From: Flavobacteriaceae bacterium
GTDB taxonomy: Bacteria; Bacteroidota; Bacteroidia; Flavobacteriales; Flavobacteriaceae
Assembly: GCA_016764435.1 (NCBI GenBank)
Contig: JAESRX010000091.1
Location: 9,829 to 51,350 of the forward strand
Length of the DNA: 41,522 bases
Reading direction: 5' to 3'
Positions 1 to 8,134 of this stretch are shown here, in pieces. A program made the translations under genes and the position numbers. Below the pieces are notes generated by a model. It did not search any database. It saw only the letters and a list, made by a program, of their open reading frames with translations, and had not been told where the DNA came from. The first letter of the stretch is position 1. Every line of letters starts with the position of its first letter.

Positions 1-1
1 T

Positions 2-2113
2 ATGTTACAAAATACGCCGCTTAAAGTGGCTTTAGTAGGAAACCCTAATACGGGTAAAACTTCCTTATTCAATCAATTAACAGGCCTCAAGCAAAAAGTA
101 GGAAACTATCCTGGAATAACGGTTGATAAAAAACAAGGCTCCTGCAAACTTTCAGATTCGCAGACTGCGCTTATTTCTGATTTACCAGGAACCTATAGTA
201 TCAATCCCACTTCGATAGACGAAACGCTTGTTTTAGAAACGCTTTTAGATGCCGAGAATGCGGACTTTCCAAATGTAATTATTGTCGTTGCCGAGATTGA
301 AAATTTAAAACGAAATTTATTACTTTTTTCTCAAATTAAAGAACTCAACGTCCCTACACTATTAGTCATTAATATGGCTGATCAATTAAAACGTAAGGGG
401 ATTTCTATAGATATAGACGCATTAGAAAAAGAGCTTAAGACTAAGATTGTATTAATTAGTGCACGTAAAAACCAAGGAATAGACACCTTAAAATCTGAGT
501 TATTAAATTACAAAGATTGGGATACGTCTCCTCTTTTAAATATTGCAGACAAAATAGATGCTTGTTTTTTTAAGCAGGTAAAGAAGGACTTTAAAGACGT
601 TCCTTTATACAAAGCATGGTTAATTATCACCCAACAAGAATACTGTCGTTTTTTATCTGATGACATGCATAAACGCATCGATAAAATTAAAGATTCCTGT
701 GACGCGATTAAAAAATTCCAACACAAGGAAACGATTTATCGCTATCAGAAAATTAATGAAATATTAAAAAAAACGTATAAAGTAGATCAAAGTAAAGCAA
801 CGGATACACGAGCGAGATTAGATGCCATTTTAACACACCGAATCTTTGGCTATGCTATTTTTGCAGGAATTTTATTCTTAATTTTTCAATCTATTTTTGA
901 TTGGGCAAGTGTCCCTATGGATATTATAGATCAGTTTTTTGCAGAACTAAGTTCTTTTGCAAAAACCAATATGCCTCCCGGAGTATTTACCAGTTTAATT
1001 GCAGAAGGTATTATCCCTGGAATAGGTGGAGTGGTCATTTTTATCCCTCAAATAGCCATCTTGTTTTTGTTTATTGCCACCCTAGAAGAAACCGGTTACA
1101 TGAGTCGTGTAGTGTTTTTAATGGATAAAATAATGCGTCGCTATGGAATGAGTGGGAAAAGTGTAATTCCCTTAATTTCTGGTACTGCTTGTGCAATTCC
1201 TGCTATTATGGCCGCTAGAAATATTAGCGGATGGAAAGAGCGTTTAATCACTATTTTAGTCACGCCATTTACGACTTGCTCTGCAAGAATACCCGTATAT
1301 GCTATTATCATTTCATTAATTATTCCAGACGACAAAGTATTGGGGATATTTAATTTACAAGGACTGACATTATTTGCTTTATACGCCTTAGGTTTTGCAG
1401 CAGCCATTTTCTCTGCCATGCTATTAAACCGCGTATTAAAAATAAAACAACGCTCGTTTTTTATCATTGAAATGCCTAACTATAAATTGCCTTCTATAAA
1501 AAACTTGATCATTACGGTGATTGAAAAAACCAAAGCATTTGTATTTGGCGCTGGTAAAATTATATTAGCACTTTCTATTGTTTTATGGTTTTTAGCCTCT
1601 AGTGGCCCCGCAGCTTATGACAATGCAGCAATAACTATCAACGAACAAACACAGGGATCTAATATTTCAGACGATGATTTAGCCCATAAAATAGCTTCTT
1701 ATAAATTAGAAAACTCTTATATCGGGATCATGGGTAAAACCATAGAGCCAGTGATTAAGCCCTTGGGATATGACTGGAAAATTGGAATTGCATTAATCAG
1801 TTCTTTTGCCGCTCGTGAAGTATTTGTCGGGACGCTTGCCACGATTTACAGTGTCGGTGATGACGGTGATGATACCGCGACGATTAAAGAACGAATGCGC
1901 GCAGAAGTAAACCCAGAAACAGGAGAAAAAGTATTCAACTTAGCCTCTGGAATGTCCTTGATGATGTACTATGTTTTTGCCATGCAATGCATCGGTACTT
2001 TAGCCATCGTAAAACGAGAAACTAACAGTTGGAAATGGCCAATACTACAGGTAGTAGGTATGGGAATACTTGCTTATGTTACTGCCATGATCACTTTTAT
2101 GATTTTAAGCTAA
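2..2113 (+). CDS. feoB: Ferrous iron transporter FeoB
   Basis: Inner-membrane Fe(II) importer of 703 residues, a normal length for the family. The N-terminal GTPase carries G1 GNPNTGKTS (13-21), the switch-I region GNYPGIT (34-40), G3 DLPG (60-63) and G4 NMAD (124-127). A helical spacer follows, then a membrane part from about residue 278 with the two gate segments GTACAIP (394-400) and TTCSARIPVYA (424-434), whose Cys and Pro residues are typical of the Fe(II) path. The ATG lies one base inside the window, so the usual upstream feoA and the promoter cannot be seen. The stop codon shares its last base with the start of the next small gene (TAATG), which implies translational coupling. Confidence 0.96.
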   Translation: MLQNTPLKVALVGNPNTGKTSLFNQLTGLKQKVGNYPGITVDKKQGSCKLSDSQTALISDLPGTYSINPTSIDETLVLETLLDAENADFPNVIIVVAEIENLKRNLLLFSQIKELNVPTLLVINMADQLKRKGISIDIDALEKELKTKIVLISARKNQGIDTLKSELLNYKDWDTSPLLNIADKIDACFFKQVKKDFKDVPLYKAWLIITQQEYCRFLSDDMHKRIDKIKDSCDAIKKFQHKETIYRYQKINEILKKTYKVDQSKATDTRARLDAILTHRIFGYAIFAGILFLIFQSIFDWASVPMDIIDQFFAELSSFAKTNMPPGVFTSLIAEGIIPGIGGVVIFIPQIAILFLFIATLEETGYMSRVVFLMDKIMRRYGMSGKSVIPLISGTACAIPAIMAARNISGWKERLITILVTPFTTCSARIPVYAIIISLIIPDDKVLGIFNLQGLTLFALYALGFAAAIFSAMLLNRVLKIKQRSFFIIEMPNYKLPSIKNLIITVIEKTKAFVFGAGKIILALSIVLWFLASSGPAAYDNAAITINEQTQGSNISDDDLAHKIASYKLENSYIGIMGKTIEPVIKPLGYDWKIGIALISSFAAREVFVGTLATIYSVGDDGDDTATIKERMRAEVNPETGEKVFNLASGMSLMMYYVFAMQCIGTLAIVKRETNSWKWPILQVVGMGILAYVTAMITFMILS

Positions 2114-2226
2114 TGCAAGAAACACTCACATACATAGCACTTGGATTGGCACTCGCTTTCCTATTTAGGAAATACATTTTCAAAGGAAAAAACAAAGGAA
2201 ATTGTGACAAAGACTGTGGTTGTTAA
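2113..2226 (+). CDS. FeoB-associated Cys-rich membrane peptide
   Basis: A 37-residue peptide. It has one hydrophobic helix (about residues 5-18), then basic residues (FRKYIFKGKNKG), then a Cys-rich tail CDKDCGC. This is the layout of the FeoB-associated Cys-rich membrane proteins found after feoB in many Bacteroidota. Its ATG overlaps the feoB stop by one base, so the two are very probably co-translated. By family context it would help Fe(II) uptake or delivery, perhaps binding metal with the Cys tail; no biochemical role can be read from sequence. A strong terminator follows 32 nt downstream, ending the feo operon. Confidence 0.85.
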   Translation: MQETLTYIALGLALAFLFRKYIFKGKNKGNCDKDCGC

Positions 2227-2257
2227 ACCCTTTATAAATTCCAGCTATCAAAACATA

Positions 2258-2284
2258 ACGCACACTTAACCAGTGTGCGTTTTT
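2258..2284 (+). terminator. Rho-independent terminator after feoB operon
   Basis: A perfect 9-bp stem (ACGCACACT / AGTGTGCGT) with a 5-nt loop is followed directly by TTTT. It closes the feoB unit. Confidence 0.9.
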
Positions 2285-2353
2285 ACTTTAAGGAGAGACC
2301 TCAATAAGGGAGATGCGCAAAAAAAGAGCCACCCCTATCTCAATCATAATACG

Positions 2354-2361
2354 TACTTTTG
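2354..2361 (+). promoter_or_regulatory. Flavobacterial -7 element (TACTTTTG)
   Basis: TACTTTTG matches the TAnnTTTG consensus and lies 25 nt before the ATG of the SseB-like gene. No TTG is visible at the usual 17-23 nt upstream, so the -33 half is weak. Confidence 0.5.
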
Positions 2362-2386
2362 CAAAAACATTTGAATTTTAAGAGCC

Positions 2387-3025
2387 ATGCCAGATAAAAG
2401 TAAACTATACACAAATATCATCGATGATTTAGTGGGATTTTTTAATGAAGAAGACGCTATTAAAGACGCTTATTTTGGGATACTCCTTCAAAAGGACTCG
2501 GACAAAAGTCAATTAGTAATTGCGGTGACGCATAAAGGAGACTTAGAAAACATCAAAAAAATAGTCCACGCCATTAAGCACAAACACAATCCTGACATTG
2601 AAATCTCATTTGCCTCTCCCGAAGAACAGGAAGATGTGTATGATTTTGTTAGAAATACCAATTTTGCATTTTACGCTGCAAATAAATCTTTGAATGTAAA
2701 CCAAGAAATAATGAAACAATGGTTTTCAAAAGAAAAATACAGTGTACTTTTATGGGAGGCACTGGCCCAGAATGATCCCGTAATTTTAGTAAGAAACATT
2801 GATGAAGAAAACGGATCCTTTGACGTGCAAACTTTTTTAAATGATGGAAAACCATTTATCCCTGTATTTTCTGCTTCCGAAATGCTTGGAAAATGCGGTA
2901 TGAAAGCAATGCCTGAAGGAATGACAGCCATCGCTTGTAATTGGAAAGAAGTATTTGGAGATGCCTTAAAGGAACGTACGGTAATCTTAAATCCAGGCAC
3001 ACATTTTCAAGTACGATTTAATTAA
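2387..3025 (+). CDS. SseB-like protein
   Basis: A 212-residue soluble protein without signal peptide or membrane segment. The C-terminal third (GKPFIPVFSASEMLGKCG, then ILNPGTHFQVRF) resembles the SseB N-terminal domain, in which an FIPVF-type strand is followed by a helix. The first half, around YFGILLQKDSDKSQLVIAV, resembles the SseB C-terminal domain, so the order may be swapped relative to E. coli SseB (enhanced serine sensitivity). Function in this family is poorly known. It is transcribed alone, between the feo terminator and its own terminator. Assignment is by motif impression only. Confidence 0.6.
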   Translation: MPDKSKLYTNIIDDLVGFFNEEDAIKDAYFGILLQKDSDKSQLVIAVTHKGDLENIKKIVHAIKHKHNPDIEISFASPEEQEDVYDFVRNTNFAFYAANKSLNVNQEIMKQWFSKEKYSVLLWEALAQNDPVILVRNIDEENGSFDVQTFLNDGKPFIPVFSASEMLGKCGMKAMPEGMTAIACNWKEVFGDALKERTVILNPGTHFQVRFN

Positions 3026-3078
3026 ACACAGCGCTGTTTCCAAAAGAAATAGATACATCTAACGATGCTATATACAAC

Positions 3079-3108
3079 AAAGGACCTTGCATCACACAAG
3101 GTCCTTTT
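3079..3108 (+). terminator. Terminator after SseB-like gene
   Basis: AAAGGACCTTG / CAAGGTCCTTT stem with a 7-nt loop and a T run. The A run on the other side means it could also work for the convergent zip gene. Confidence 0.88.
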
Positions 3109-3172
3109 ATCGCTTATCTAACCAATTAGAAAATTTTTACTAATAATAAGCTCTTCTTTTATTCCTGAATTT

Positions 3173-3997
3173 CTAGCCCAAGCCTACATCTAAAGTCATC
3201 ATCACAATAAAACCAAGGATAAAACCCATCGTCGCAATGTCTGTGTATTTATCTCGTTGTGTTTCTGGAATTACTTCCTCTACCACTACAAATATCATGG
3301 CACCCGCAGCAAAAGACAATGCATACGGTAAAATAGGCTGAAAAGTCATCACTGCCCAAGCACCTATTACGGCGGCAATAGGCTCCACAATCGCGGAAGA
3401 TTGTCCATACATAAAACTCTTAAACTTACTCACTCCCTGTCTTCTAATAGGCATTGAAACCGCAAATCCTTCTGGGAAATTCTGTAAACCAATTCCGATA
3501 GCCAAGGCGACAGCTCCACCGATAGTAGCACCATCAAATCCAGCAGCTACCCCACCAAAAAGGACACCTACCGCCAATCCTTCTGGAATATTGTGCATGG
3601 TAATTGCCAATACTAATAAGGTCGTTTTATGCCAAGGAGTTTTTACACCTTCTTTTTCTGATTCTTTAAAATTAACATGTAAATGAGGTAATACTTTGTC
3701 CAAACCAAACAAAAATATGGCCCCCAATCCAAAACCTACCACAGCAGGCACTACTTTCTGAAAACCTTCCCCTGGACTCATTTCTATTCCTGGAGCTAAT
3801 AAACTCCAAAAACTCGCAGCCACCATTACACCTCCAGTAAAACCTAACATCCCGTCAAATAAGGCCCGGTTCATTCCTTTCACCAAAAACACCAATGCAG
3901 CTCCCAAAGCAGTCAAAAACCAAGTGAACATCGTGGCATAAAAAGCAGCCAATATGGGGTCTATACTCCCCATGTACTCTACAATTTGATCTAACAT
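3173..3997 (-). CDS. ZIP family divalent metal transporter
   Basis: An inner-membrane permease of 274 residues with about eight hydrophobic segments. It has both ZIP metal-site motifs: HNIPEG in TM4 (135-140) and QNFPEG in TM5 (172-177), plus E205 in SSAIVEP and the E-rich VVVEEVIPE near 237-245. The pattern is that of GufA-type bacterial ZIPs, which move Zn(II), Mn(II) or Fe(II) into the cytoplasm. It follows the DtxR-type regulator with a 3-nt gap, so the two are one operon and the transporter is probably repressed when metal is plentiful. The exact metal cannot be read from the sequence. Confidence 0.92.
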   Translation of the reverse strand: MLDQIVEYMGSIDPILAAFYATMFTWFLTALGAALVFLVKGMNRALFDGMLGFTGGVMVAASFWSLLAPGIEMSPGEGFQKVVPAVVGFGLGAIFLFGLDKVLPHLHVNFKESEKEGVKTPWHKTTLLVLAITMHNIPEGLAVGVLFGGVAAGFDGATIGGAVALAIGIGLQNFPEGFAVSMPIRRQGVSKFKSFMYGQSSAIVEPIAAVIGAWAVMTFQPILPYALSFAAGAMIFVVVEEVIPETQRDKYTDIATMGFILGFIVMMTLDVGLG

Positions 3998-4000
3998 AAT

Positions 4001-4663
4001 CTATTTTTTAACATATAAATTTTTTGATATCTGATGTGATACCGTTATCACTTTACTTTCAATTTCTAGTTGCATCGACTGGTCAAAATCTTCCACCTTT
4101 AGAACTTTAATTTTTTTCCCCAAACAAATGCTCGCATTGTCCAAAAACTTTAAAAAAGAAGATGAAGAATCCTTCACTCCGATGACAATACACGAAGCAC
4201 CCACTTCTACAGAGGACAGCATTACATTTTTATGATGCTTGATGACTCCATTTTTATCTGGAATGGGATCTCCATGGGGATCATAACTCGGGAAATTTAA
4301 AAACTGATCCAATCTATCTACCAAGCTATCCGATTTTATATGCTCCAACTGCTCAGCAATATCATGTACTTCATCCCAGTTAAACTCTAAAGTATCCACT
4401 AAAAAACACTCCCACAATCGGTGACTTCTCAAGGTACTGACAGCAACACTCTCTCCTTTCGAAGTCACTAACGCTCCCTTGTATTTCTTGTGCTCCACCA
4501 AGCCTTTATCAGATAGCTTTTTGACCATATCTGTTACGGAGGAGGCTTTCGTTTTCATTTTTAAAGCAATCTGATTCGTATTGACACTCTTACCTGTATC
4601 AATTCCAATACTATAAATGGCTTTTAAATAATTTTCTTCGGCTTGTGATAAATTAAATTTCAT
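4001..4663 (-). CDS. DtxR/MntR family metal-dependent repressor
   Basis: A 220-residue cytoplasmic repressor. It has an N-terminal winged helix (AEENYLKAIYSIG, 8-20; recognition helix near SSVTDMVKKL, 41-50), a dimerisation and metal-binding domain with HRLWECFL (from H81) and DEVHDIAEQLEHI (H100, E104, H108), DPHGDPIP (128-135), and a C-terminal FeoA/SH3-like domain (about 145-220). Bound Mn(II) or Fe(II) would activate DNA binding. It heads the operon with the ZIP transporter. A candidate operator palindrome lies 36 nt upstream. A -7 element ends 5 nt before the ATG, so the mRNA may be leaderless. Whether it senses Mn or Fe is not decidable here. Confidence 0.92.
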   Translation of the reverse strand: MKFNLSQAEENYLKAIYSIGIDTGKSVNTNQIALKMKTKASSVTDMVKKLSDKGLVEHKKYKGALVTSKGESVAVSTLRSHRLWECFLVDTLEFNWDEVHDIAEQLEHIKSDSLVDRLDQFLNFPSYDPHGDPIPDKNGVIKHHKNVMLSSVEVGASCIVIGVKDSSSSFLKFLDNASICLGKKIKVLKVEDFDQSMQLEIESKVITVSHQISKNLYVKK

Positions 4664-4668
4664 ATATG

Positions 4669-4676
4669 CAAATGTA
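4669..4676 (-). promoter_or_regulatory. -7 element of the dtxR-zip operon
   Basis: TACATTTG on the minus strand, 5 nt before the ATG. Transcription from it would start at or next to the A of the ATG. Confidence 0.55.
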
Positions 4677-4698
4677 CATTTTATTTTGAAATAATAAA

Positions 4699-4720
4699 AT
4701 TTTTAGACAAGTCTAAAAAT
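4699..4720. promoter_or_regulatory. Candidate DtxR-family operator (perfect palindrome)
   Basis: Two perfectly complementary 10-bp arms (ATTTTTAGAC and GTCTAAAAAT) are separated by AA. The core TTTAGAC-AA-GTCTAAA has the form of MntR/IdeR-type boxes. It sits between the divergent -7 elements, 6 nt upstream of the receptor's -7 and 22 nt from that of the repressor operon, so one bound dimer could block the -33 regions of both. Confidence 0.82.
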
Positions 4721-4726
4721 ATTTTA

Positions 4727-4734
4727 TACATTTG
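4727..4734 (+). promoter_or_regulatory. -7 element of the metal-regulated TonB receptor
   Basis: TACATTTG, a TAnnTTTG match 19 nt before the ATG. The operator palindrome covers the position where a -33 TTG would be expected. Confidence 0.6.
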
Positions 4735-4753
4735 CAAAACTAACAAGAAAAAC

Positions 4754-7057
4754 ATGAAAACCTATTTACTACTTTTTAGTTTGTGTATTGGACACCTACT
4801 ACAAGCAAATAATGACGGAACCTTAACTGGAACTGTTAAGTATAATGGAACTCCCATCCCAGGAGCGACCATTTTTATAAAATCACTCCAATTAGGAACC
4901 ACCACAGATTTTAAAGGACATTATTCCTTTAAAATTCCGGCTGGAACCCACCAAGTGACCATTCAAGCAATGGGCTACGAGACCACTAAAAGAACCATTC
5001 TCATTCAAAAACATCAAACAAAAACACTCCATCTCACTTTAAAAGAGACCCTGTTTAACCTAGATCAAATAGTAGTTACAGGAACTAAAACATTCAAACG
5101 ACAAACCAATTCTCCTGTAATAGTAAATATCATAGATTCTAGTACGCTCACCAATGTCCAAGCCTGTAACTTATCCGAAGGGTTAAATTTTCAGCCAGGA
5201 CTTCGTGTAGAAACGGATTGTCAGACCTGTAATTACACACAATTACGTATGAATGGATTGGCAGGAGGCTATTCTCAAATCCTTATTAATGGCCGTCCTA
5301 TATTTAGTCCGCTTACGGGATTGTACGGACTGGAGCAAATTCCAGCCAACATGATAGAGCGTATTGAAATAGTACGTGGTGGAGGATCCGCTCTATATGG
5401 ATCAAGCGCTATTGGAGGCACTGTAAATGTAATTACTAAAATTCCAAAAGAATCCGCCTATAGCATTGACTACACATTTCAAAGCATCGACGGAAAAGCA
5501 ACAGATCATGTATTAAATGCCAATGGAACCATCTTAAGTCAAAATAATACCGCAGGTGCTTCCTTTTTCGTAAGCAAACGCGATAGGGAATACTACGATG
5601 CTAATGGCGATAATTTTTCTGAATTGCCAAGTTTAAAAAATAATTCTTTTGGAGTAAACCTATTCCTACTACCTACTGAAAATCAAAAAATAGAATTGAG
5701 TTTAAGTAGCATGTACGAATTTAGGTATGGTGGAGAAATGGTCCATAAAGCGGCTTATTTAACCCAACAATCCGAAGAACGCACCCACAATGTATTTGTT
5801 GGAAGTTTGGATTATCAAATCAATTTTAACGATTTCAACAGTTCGTTTATCACCTATATTTCTGGTCAAAAAACAAACCGAGATCATTATACAGGAATTT
5901 ATCCAGACAGCGATAAAGATATTCAATTACACATAGAAAACCCACCTTACGGAACATCCAAAGCGTCCACATTACAAGGTGGAGTTCAATTAAATCATCG
6001 CTTTTTGAAATTTTTTAAAGGAGAGAACGTACTTACCACAGGAATTGAGTTCGTAGAAGACAAGGTTTTAGACGAAATTGAAACCTATAAATACATCATA
6101 GATCAAACTACCACCAATTTGGGGGTTTTTATACAAAGTGACTGGGAAATATCGCCAGAATTTAATTTACTTACAGGAGTACGCGCGGACAAACACAATT
6201 TATTAGACAACTTTGTATTTAGCCCAAGAGCGTCCTTATTATACAAGTTAAAAGAAAGTACTCAATTCCGATTAACTTGGGGTACCGGATTCAGAGCGCC
6301 ACAAGCATTTGATGCCGATTTACACATTGCATTTGCAGGAGGTGGTGTTTCTAGAATTATATTATCACCTGATTTAAAAGAAGAAAAATCGAGTAGTATC
6401 AGTGGCTCTATCAATTATGACAAAGCCTCCGAGAATTTTATTGCAGGATTTACCCTCGAAGGATTTTACACACATTTAAGAGATGCCTTTTACCAAGAAC
6501 CTATTGATCCAGATCCATTTGGAGATGTATTTGAAAAAAGAAATGGAGACGGTGCTACAGTAAAAGGAGCCTCCTTAGAATTGAGAGCCAATTACAATAA
6601 GAAAATTCAGTTAGAAACTGGAATTACCGTACAGTCTAGTAAATACGATACTGCCGTAAGCTATTCCGATGATTTAGATGCTACACGCACCTTCCTTAGA
6701 GCTCCCGAAGTATATGGTTTTGCGACGCTAAGTTTTACACCGAATAAAAGATTCAGCACCGCCATAAATATGGTATACACAGGAAGCATGGACATGGTAC
6801 ATTTGGCTGGAGCACCAGAACAATTACAAGATAGTTATGTAAGTTCTCCCACATTTACCAATATAGGTTTTAAAACTTCTTACAACATGAATCTAGAAGA
6901 ATTGGATAGCAACATAGAATTTTATGCAGGCGCTAAAAACCTATTCAATCAGTATCAAAATGATTTTGACTCAGGTAAAAATCGAGACAGTAATTATATC
7001 TATGGTCCTAACTCCCCCCGATCCTTTTTTATAGGATTAAAATTGAGTTCACTTTAA
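4754..7057 (+). CDS. TonB-dependent receptor, probably for a metal ligand
   Basis: An outer-membrane receptor of 767 residues. It has a signal peptide (1-18), a carboxypeptidase-regulatory-like domain (about 22-100), a TonB-box-like IVVTG stretch (106-110), a plug (about 115-230: LRMNGLAGGYSQILINGRP, IERIEIVRGGGSALYG, GTVNVITK) and a 22-strand-type barrel ending in FIGLKLSSL. The plug has a CxxC pair (C156, C159) and C138, which might form a disulfide or bind metal. The divergent DtxR-type operator suggests induction on metal starvation, so the cargo is probably a metal chelate. This is inferred from context; the substrate is not shown. A terminator follows. Confidence 0.9.
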   Translation: MKTYLLLFSLCIGHLLQANNDGTLTGTVKYNGTPIPGATIFIKSLQLGTTTDFKGHYSFKIPAGTHQVTIQAMGYETTKRTILIQKHQTKTLHLTLKETLFNLDQIVVTGTKTFKRQTNSPVIVNIIDSSTLTNVQACNLSEGLNFQPGLRVETDCQTCNYTQLRMNGLAGGYSQILINGRPIFSPLTGLYGLEQIPANMIERIEIVRGGGSALYGSSAIGGTVNVITKIPKESAYSIDYTFQSIDGKATDHVLNANGTILSQNNTAGASFFVSKRDREYYDANGDNFSELPSLKNNSFGVNLFLLPTENQKIELSLSSMYEFRYGGEMVHKAAYLTQQSEERTHNVFVGSLDYQINFNDFNSSFITYISGQKTNRDHYTGIYPDSDKDIQLHIENPPYGTSKASTLQGGVQLNHRFLKFFKGENVLTTGIEFVEDKVLDEIETYKYIIDQTTTNLGVFIQSDWEISPEFNLLTGVRADKHNLLDNFVFSPRASLLYKLKESTQFRLTWGTGFRAPQAFDADLHIAFAGGGVSRIILSPDLKEEKSSSISGSINYDKASENFIAGFTLEGFYTHLRDAFYQEPIDPDPFGDVFEKRNGDGATVKGASLELRANYNKKIQLETGITVQSSKYDTAVSYSDDLDATRTFLRAPEVYGFATLSFTPNKRFSTAINMVYTGSMDMVHLAGAPEQLQDSYVSSPTFTNIGFKTSYNMNLEELDSNIEFYAGAKNLFNQYQNDFDSGKNRDSNYIYGPNSPRSFFIGLKLSSL

Positions 7058-7067
7058 TACCGGTTTC

Positions 7068-7109
7068 AAAATGCTATTTCCAACTTCTATGTTGGAAATA
7101 GCATTTTTT
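7068..7109 (+). terminator. Terminator after TonB receptor
   Basis: A 17-bp perfect stem beginning AAAATGCTATTTCCAAC, a 6-nt loop and a run of Ts. It is among the strongest hairpins in the window. Confidence 0.93.
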
Positions 7110-7149
7110 ATTATAAGTAAAAAAGAGCATCAGAAACATATTAAAACTG

Positions 7150-7157
7150 TATTTTTG
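7150..7157 (+). promoter_or_regulatory. -7 element (TATTTTTG)
   Basis: A TAnnTTTG match 24 nt before the ATG at 7182. It lies after the preceding terminator, which supports 7182 over the earlier in-frame Met inside that hairpin. Confidence 0.5.
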
Positions 7158-7181
7158 AGTAGATTAACTCGAATAAACGCT

Positions 7182-7847
7182 ATGAAAAAACGATACCTAC
7201 TGTGCTTCTTTTATGCTACTTCCTTACTTTCTCAGGACAATATCACCAAGGACACTACCTATGCTTACTTCACAGAAACCATAGTTCAAACAAACATATT
7301 AAAGGCAACACAAGTACAGGCAGAAAACAAATTTTACATTAACAGTCGCTCTAATGACTTGGTAAAAGGAGGGAAATCAAGAATAATCCTACCCATACAG
7401 TTACCAGAAAATACGGTGAGTTGGTATTACGAATTTACAGCCTCCAGAAATGAATCAGAAGTAAGCAATACTCTCCATACATTTAAATTACTTGCTGCAT
7501 TATCTGACTACGCAGAAAAAGAGGGCCTAGAGACCGCAGTTTCTAAATTAACACCTCCTCCCGGGGCCCATATCTGTGACATCTATTTAGTAAATAAAAT
7601 CAATGCCCATTTATTTCGTGATAAAAAAGATTTTGAATTTGACTTAGATGCTTCTCGTGAGAATTTCAAATCGGGGATTGTAAGTGTCTTGACCTCCAAC
7701 GCACGAACGGTCTACTTAGCCATCAAAAACCCCAATAATATTTACGGTATCCATGTCGGAATTCAAGCCATAGCGATGGTACAAGTAACGAAAAAAGAAC
7801 GAAAAGCCTACAGAATCCCTGTGATCACAAGTTATATAAAAGAATAA
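7182..7847 (+). CDS. Exported protein of unknown function
   Basis: A 221-residue protein that I do not recognise. The chosen start gives a signal peptide MKKRYLLCFFYATSLLSQ; an in-frame Met 37 codons earlier falls inside the preceding terminator and is rejected. After export, the protein has a strand-rich part (WYYEFTASRNE) and a conserved-looking PPPGAHICDIYL segment that contains its only cysteine in the mature part, followed by VYLAIKNPNNIYGIHVGIQAIA. It is probably periplasmic or surface-associated. It is monocistronic, with the receptor upstream and leuS downstream, so context gives no role. Confidence 0.6.
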   Translation: MKKRYLLCFFYATSLLSQDNITKDTTYAYFTETIVQTNILKATQVQAENKFYINSRSNDLVKGGKSRIILPIQLPENTVSWYYEFTASRNESEVSNTLHTFKLLAALSDYAEKEGLETAVSKLTPPPGAHICDIYLVNKINAHLFRDKKDFEFDLDASRENFKSGIVSVLTSNARTVYLAIKNPNNIYGIHVGIQAIAMVQVTKKERKAYRIPVITSYIKE

Positions 7848-8060
7848 AACCAGTGTAAAAGTACTGCTTTATGGACCCCGTCCTATGGCGCTTACTTTGA
7901 ATAAAAACTATAAGAAACTACGTATTCTAACTTCTATAGGTTATTCCCTGTATCGCACTTATGAGTAGCTGAAGAAAAGCAATGAAAAACAGTGCTATAA
8001 ATACACTTTACTTACAAAACAGCCTGAAATTTTCCGCTTTATTTTATCAGCAATAAACCG

Positions 8061-8068
8061 TAACTTCG
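8061..8068 (+). promoter_or_regulatory. Possible -7 element of leuS (TAACTTCG)
   Basis: TAACTTCG differs from TAnnTTTG at one position. It lies 66 nt upstream of leuS, and no TTG occurs at the expected distance. The rest of the 287-nt gap before leuS shows no gene or clear hairpin. Confidence 0.35.
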
Positions 8069-8134
8069 CGTTTTTATAATTAGATATGAATCGCTGTACT
8101 GGTTTTAATTAGTACACCGAAATTAAGATAAACA

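Noticed and set aside
7071-7181. N-terminal extension of the exported protein to an ATG at 7071
   Set aside because: The extension lies in the terminator hairpin of the preceding gene, and the later ATG gives a proper signal peptide after a -7 element.
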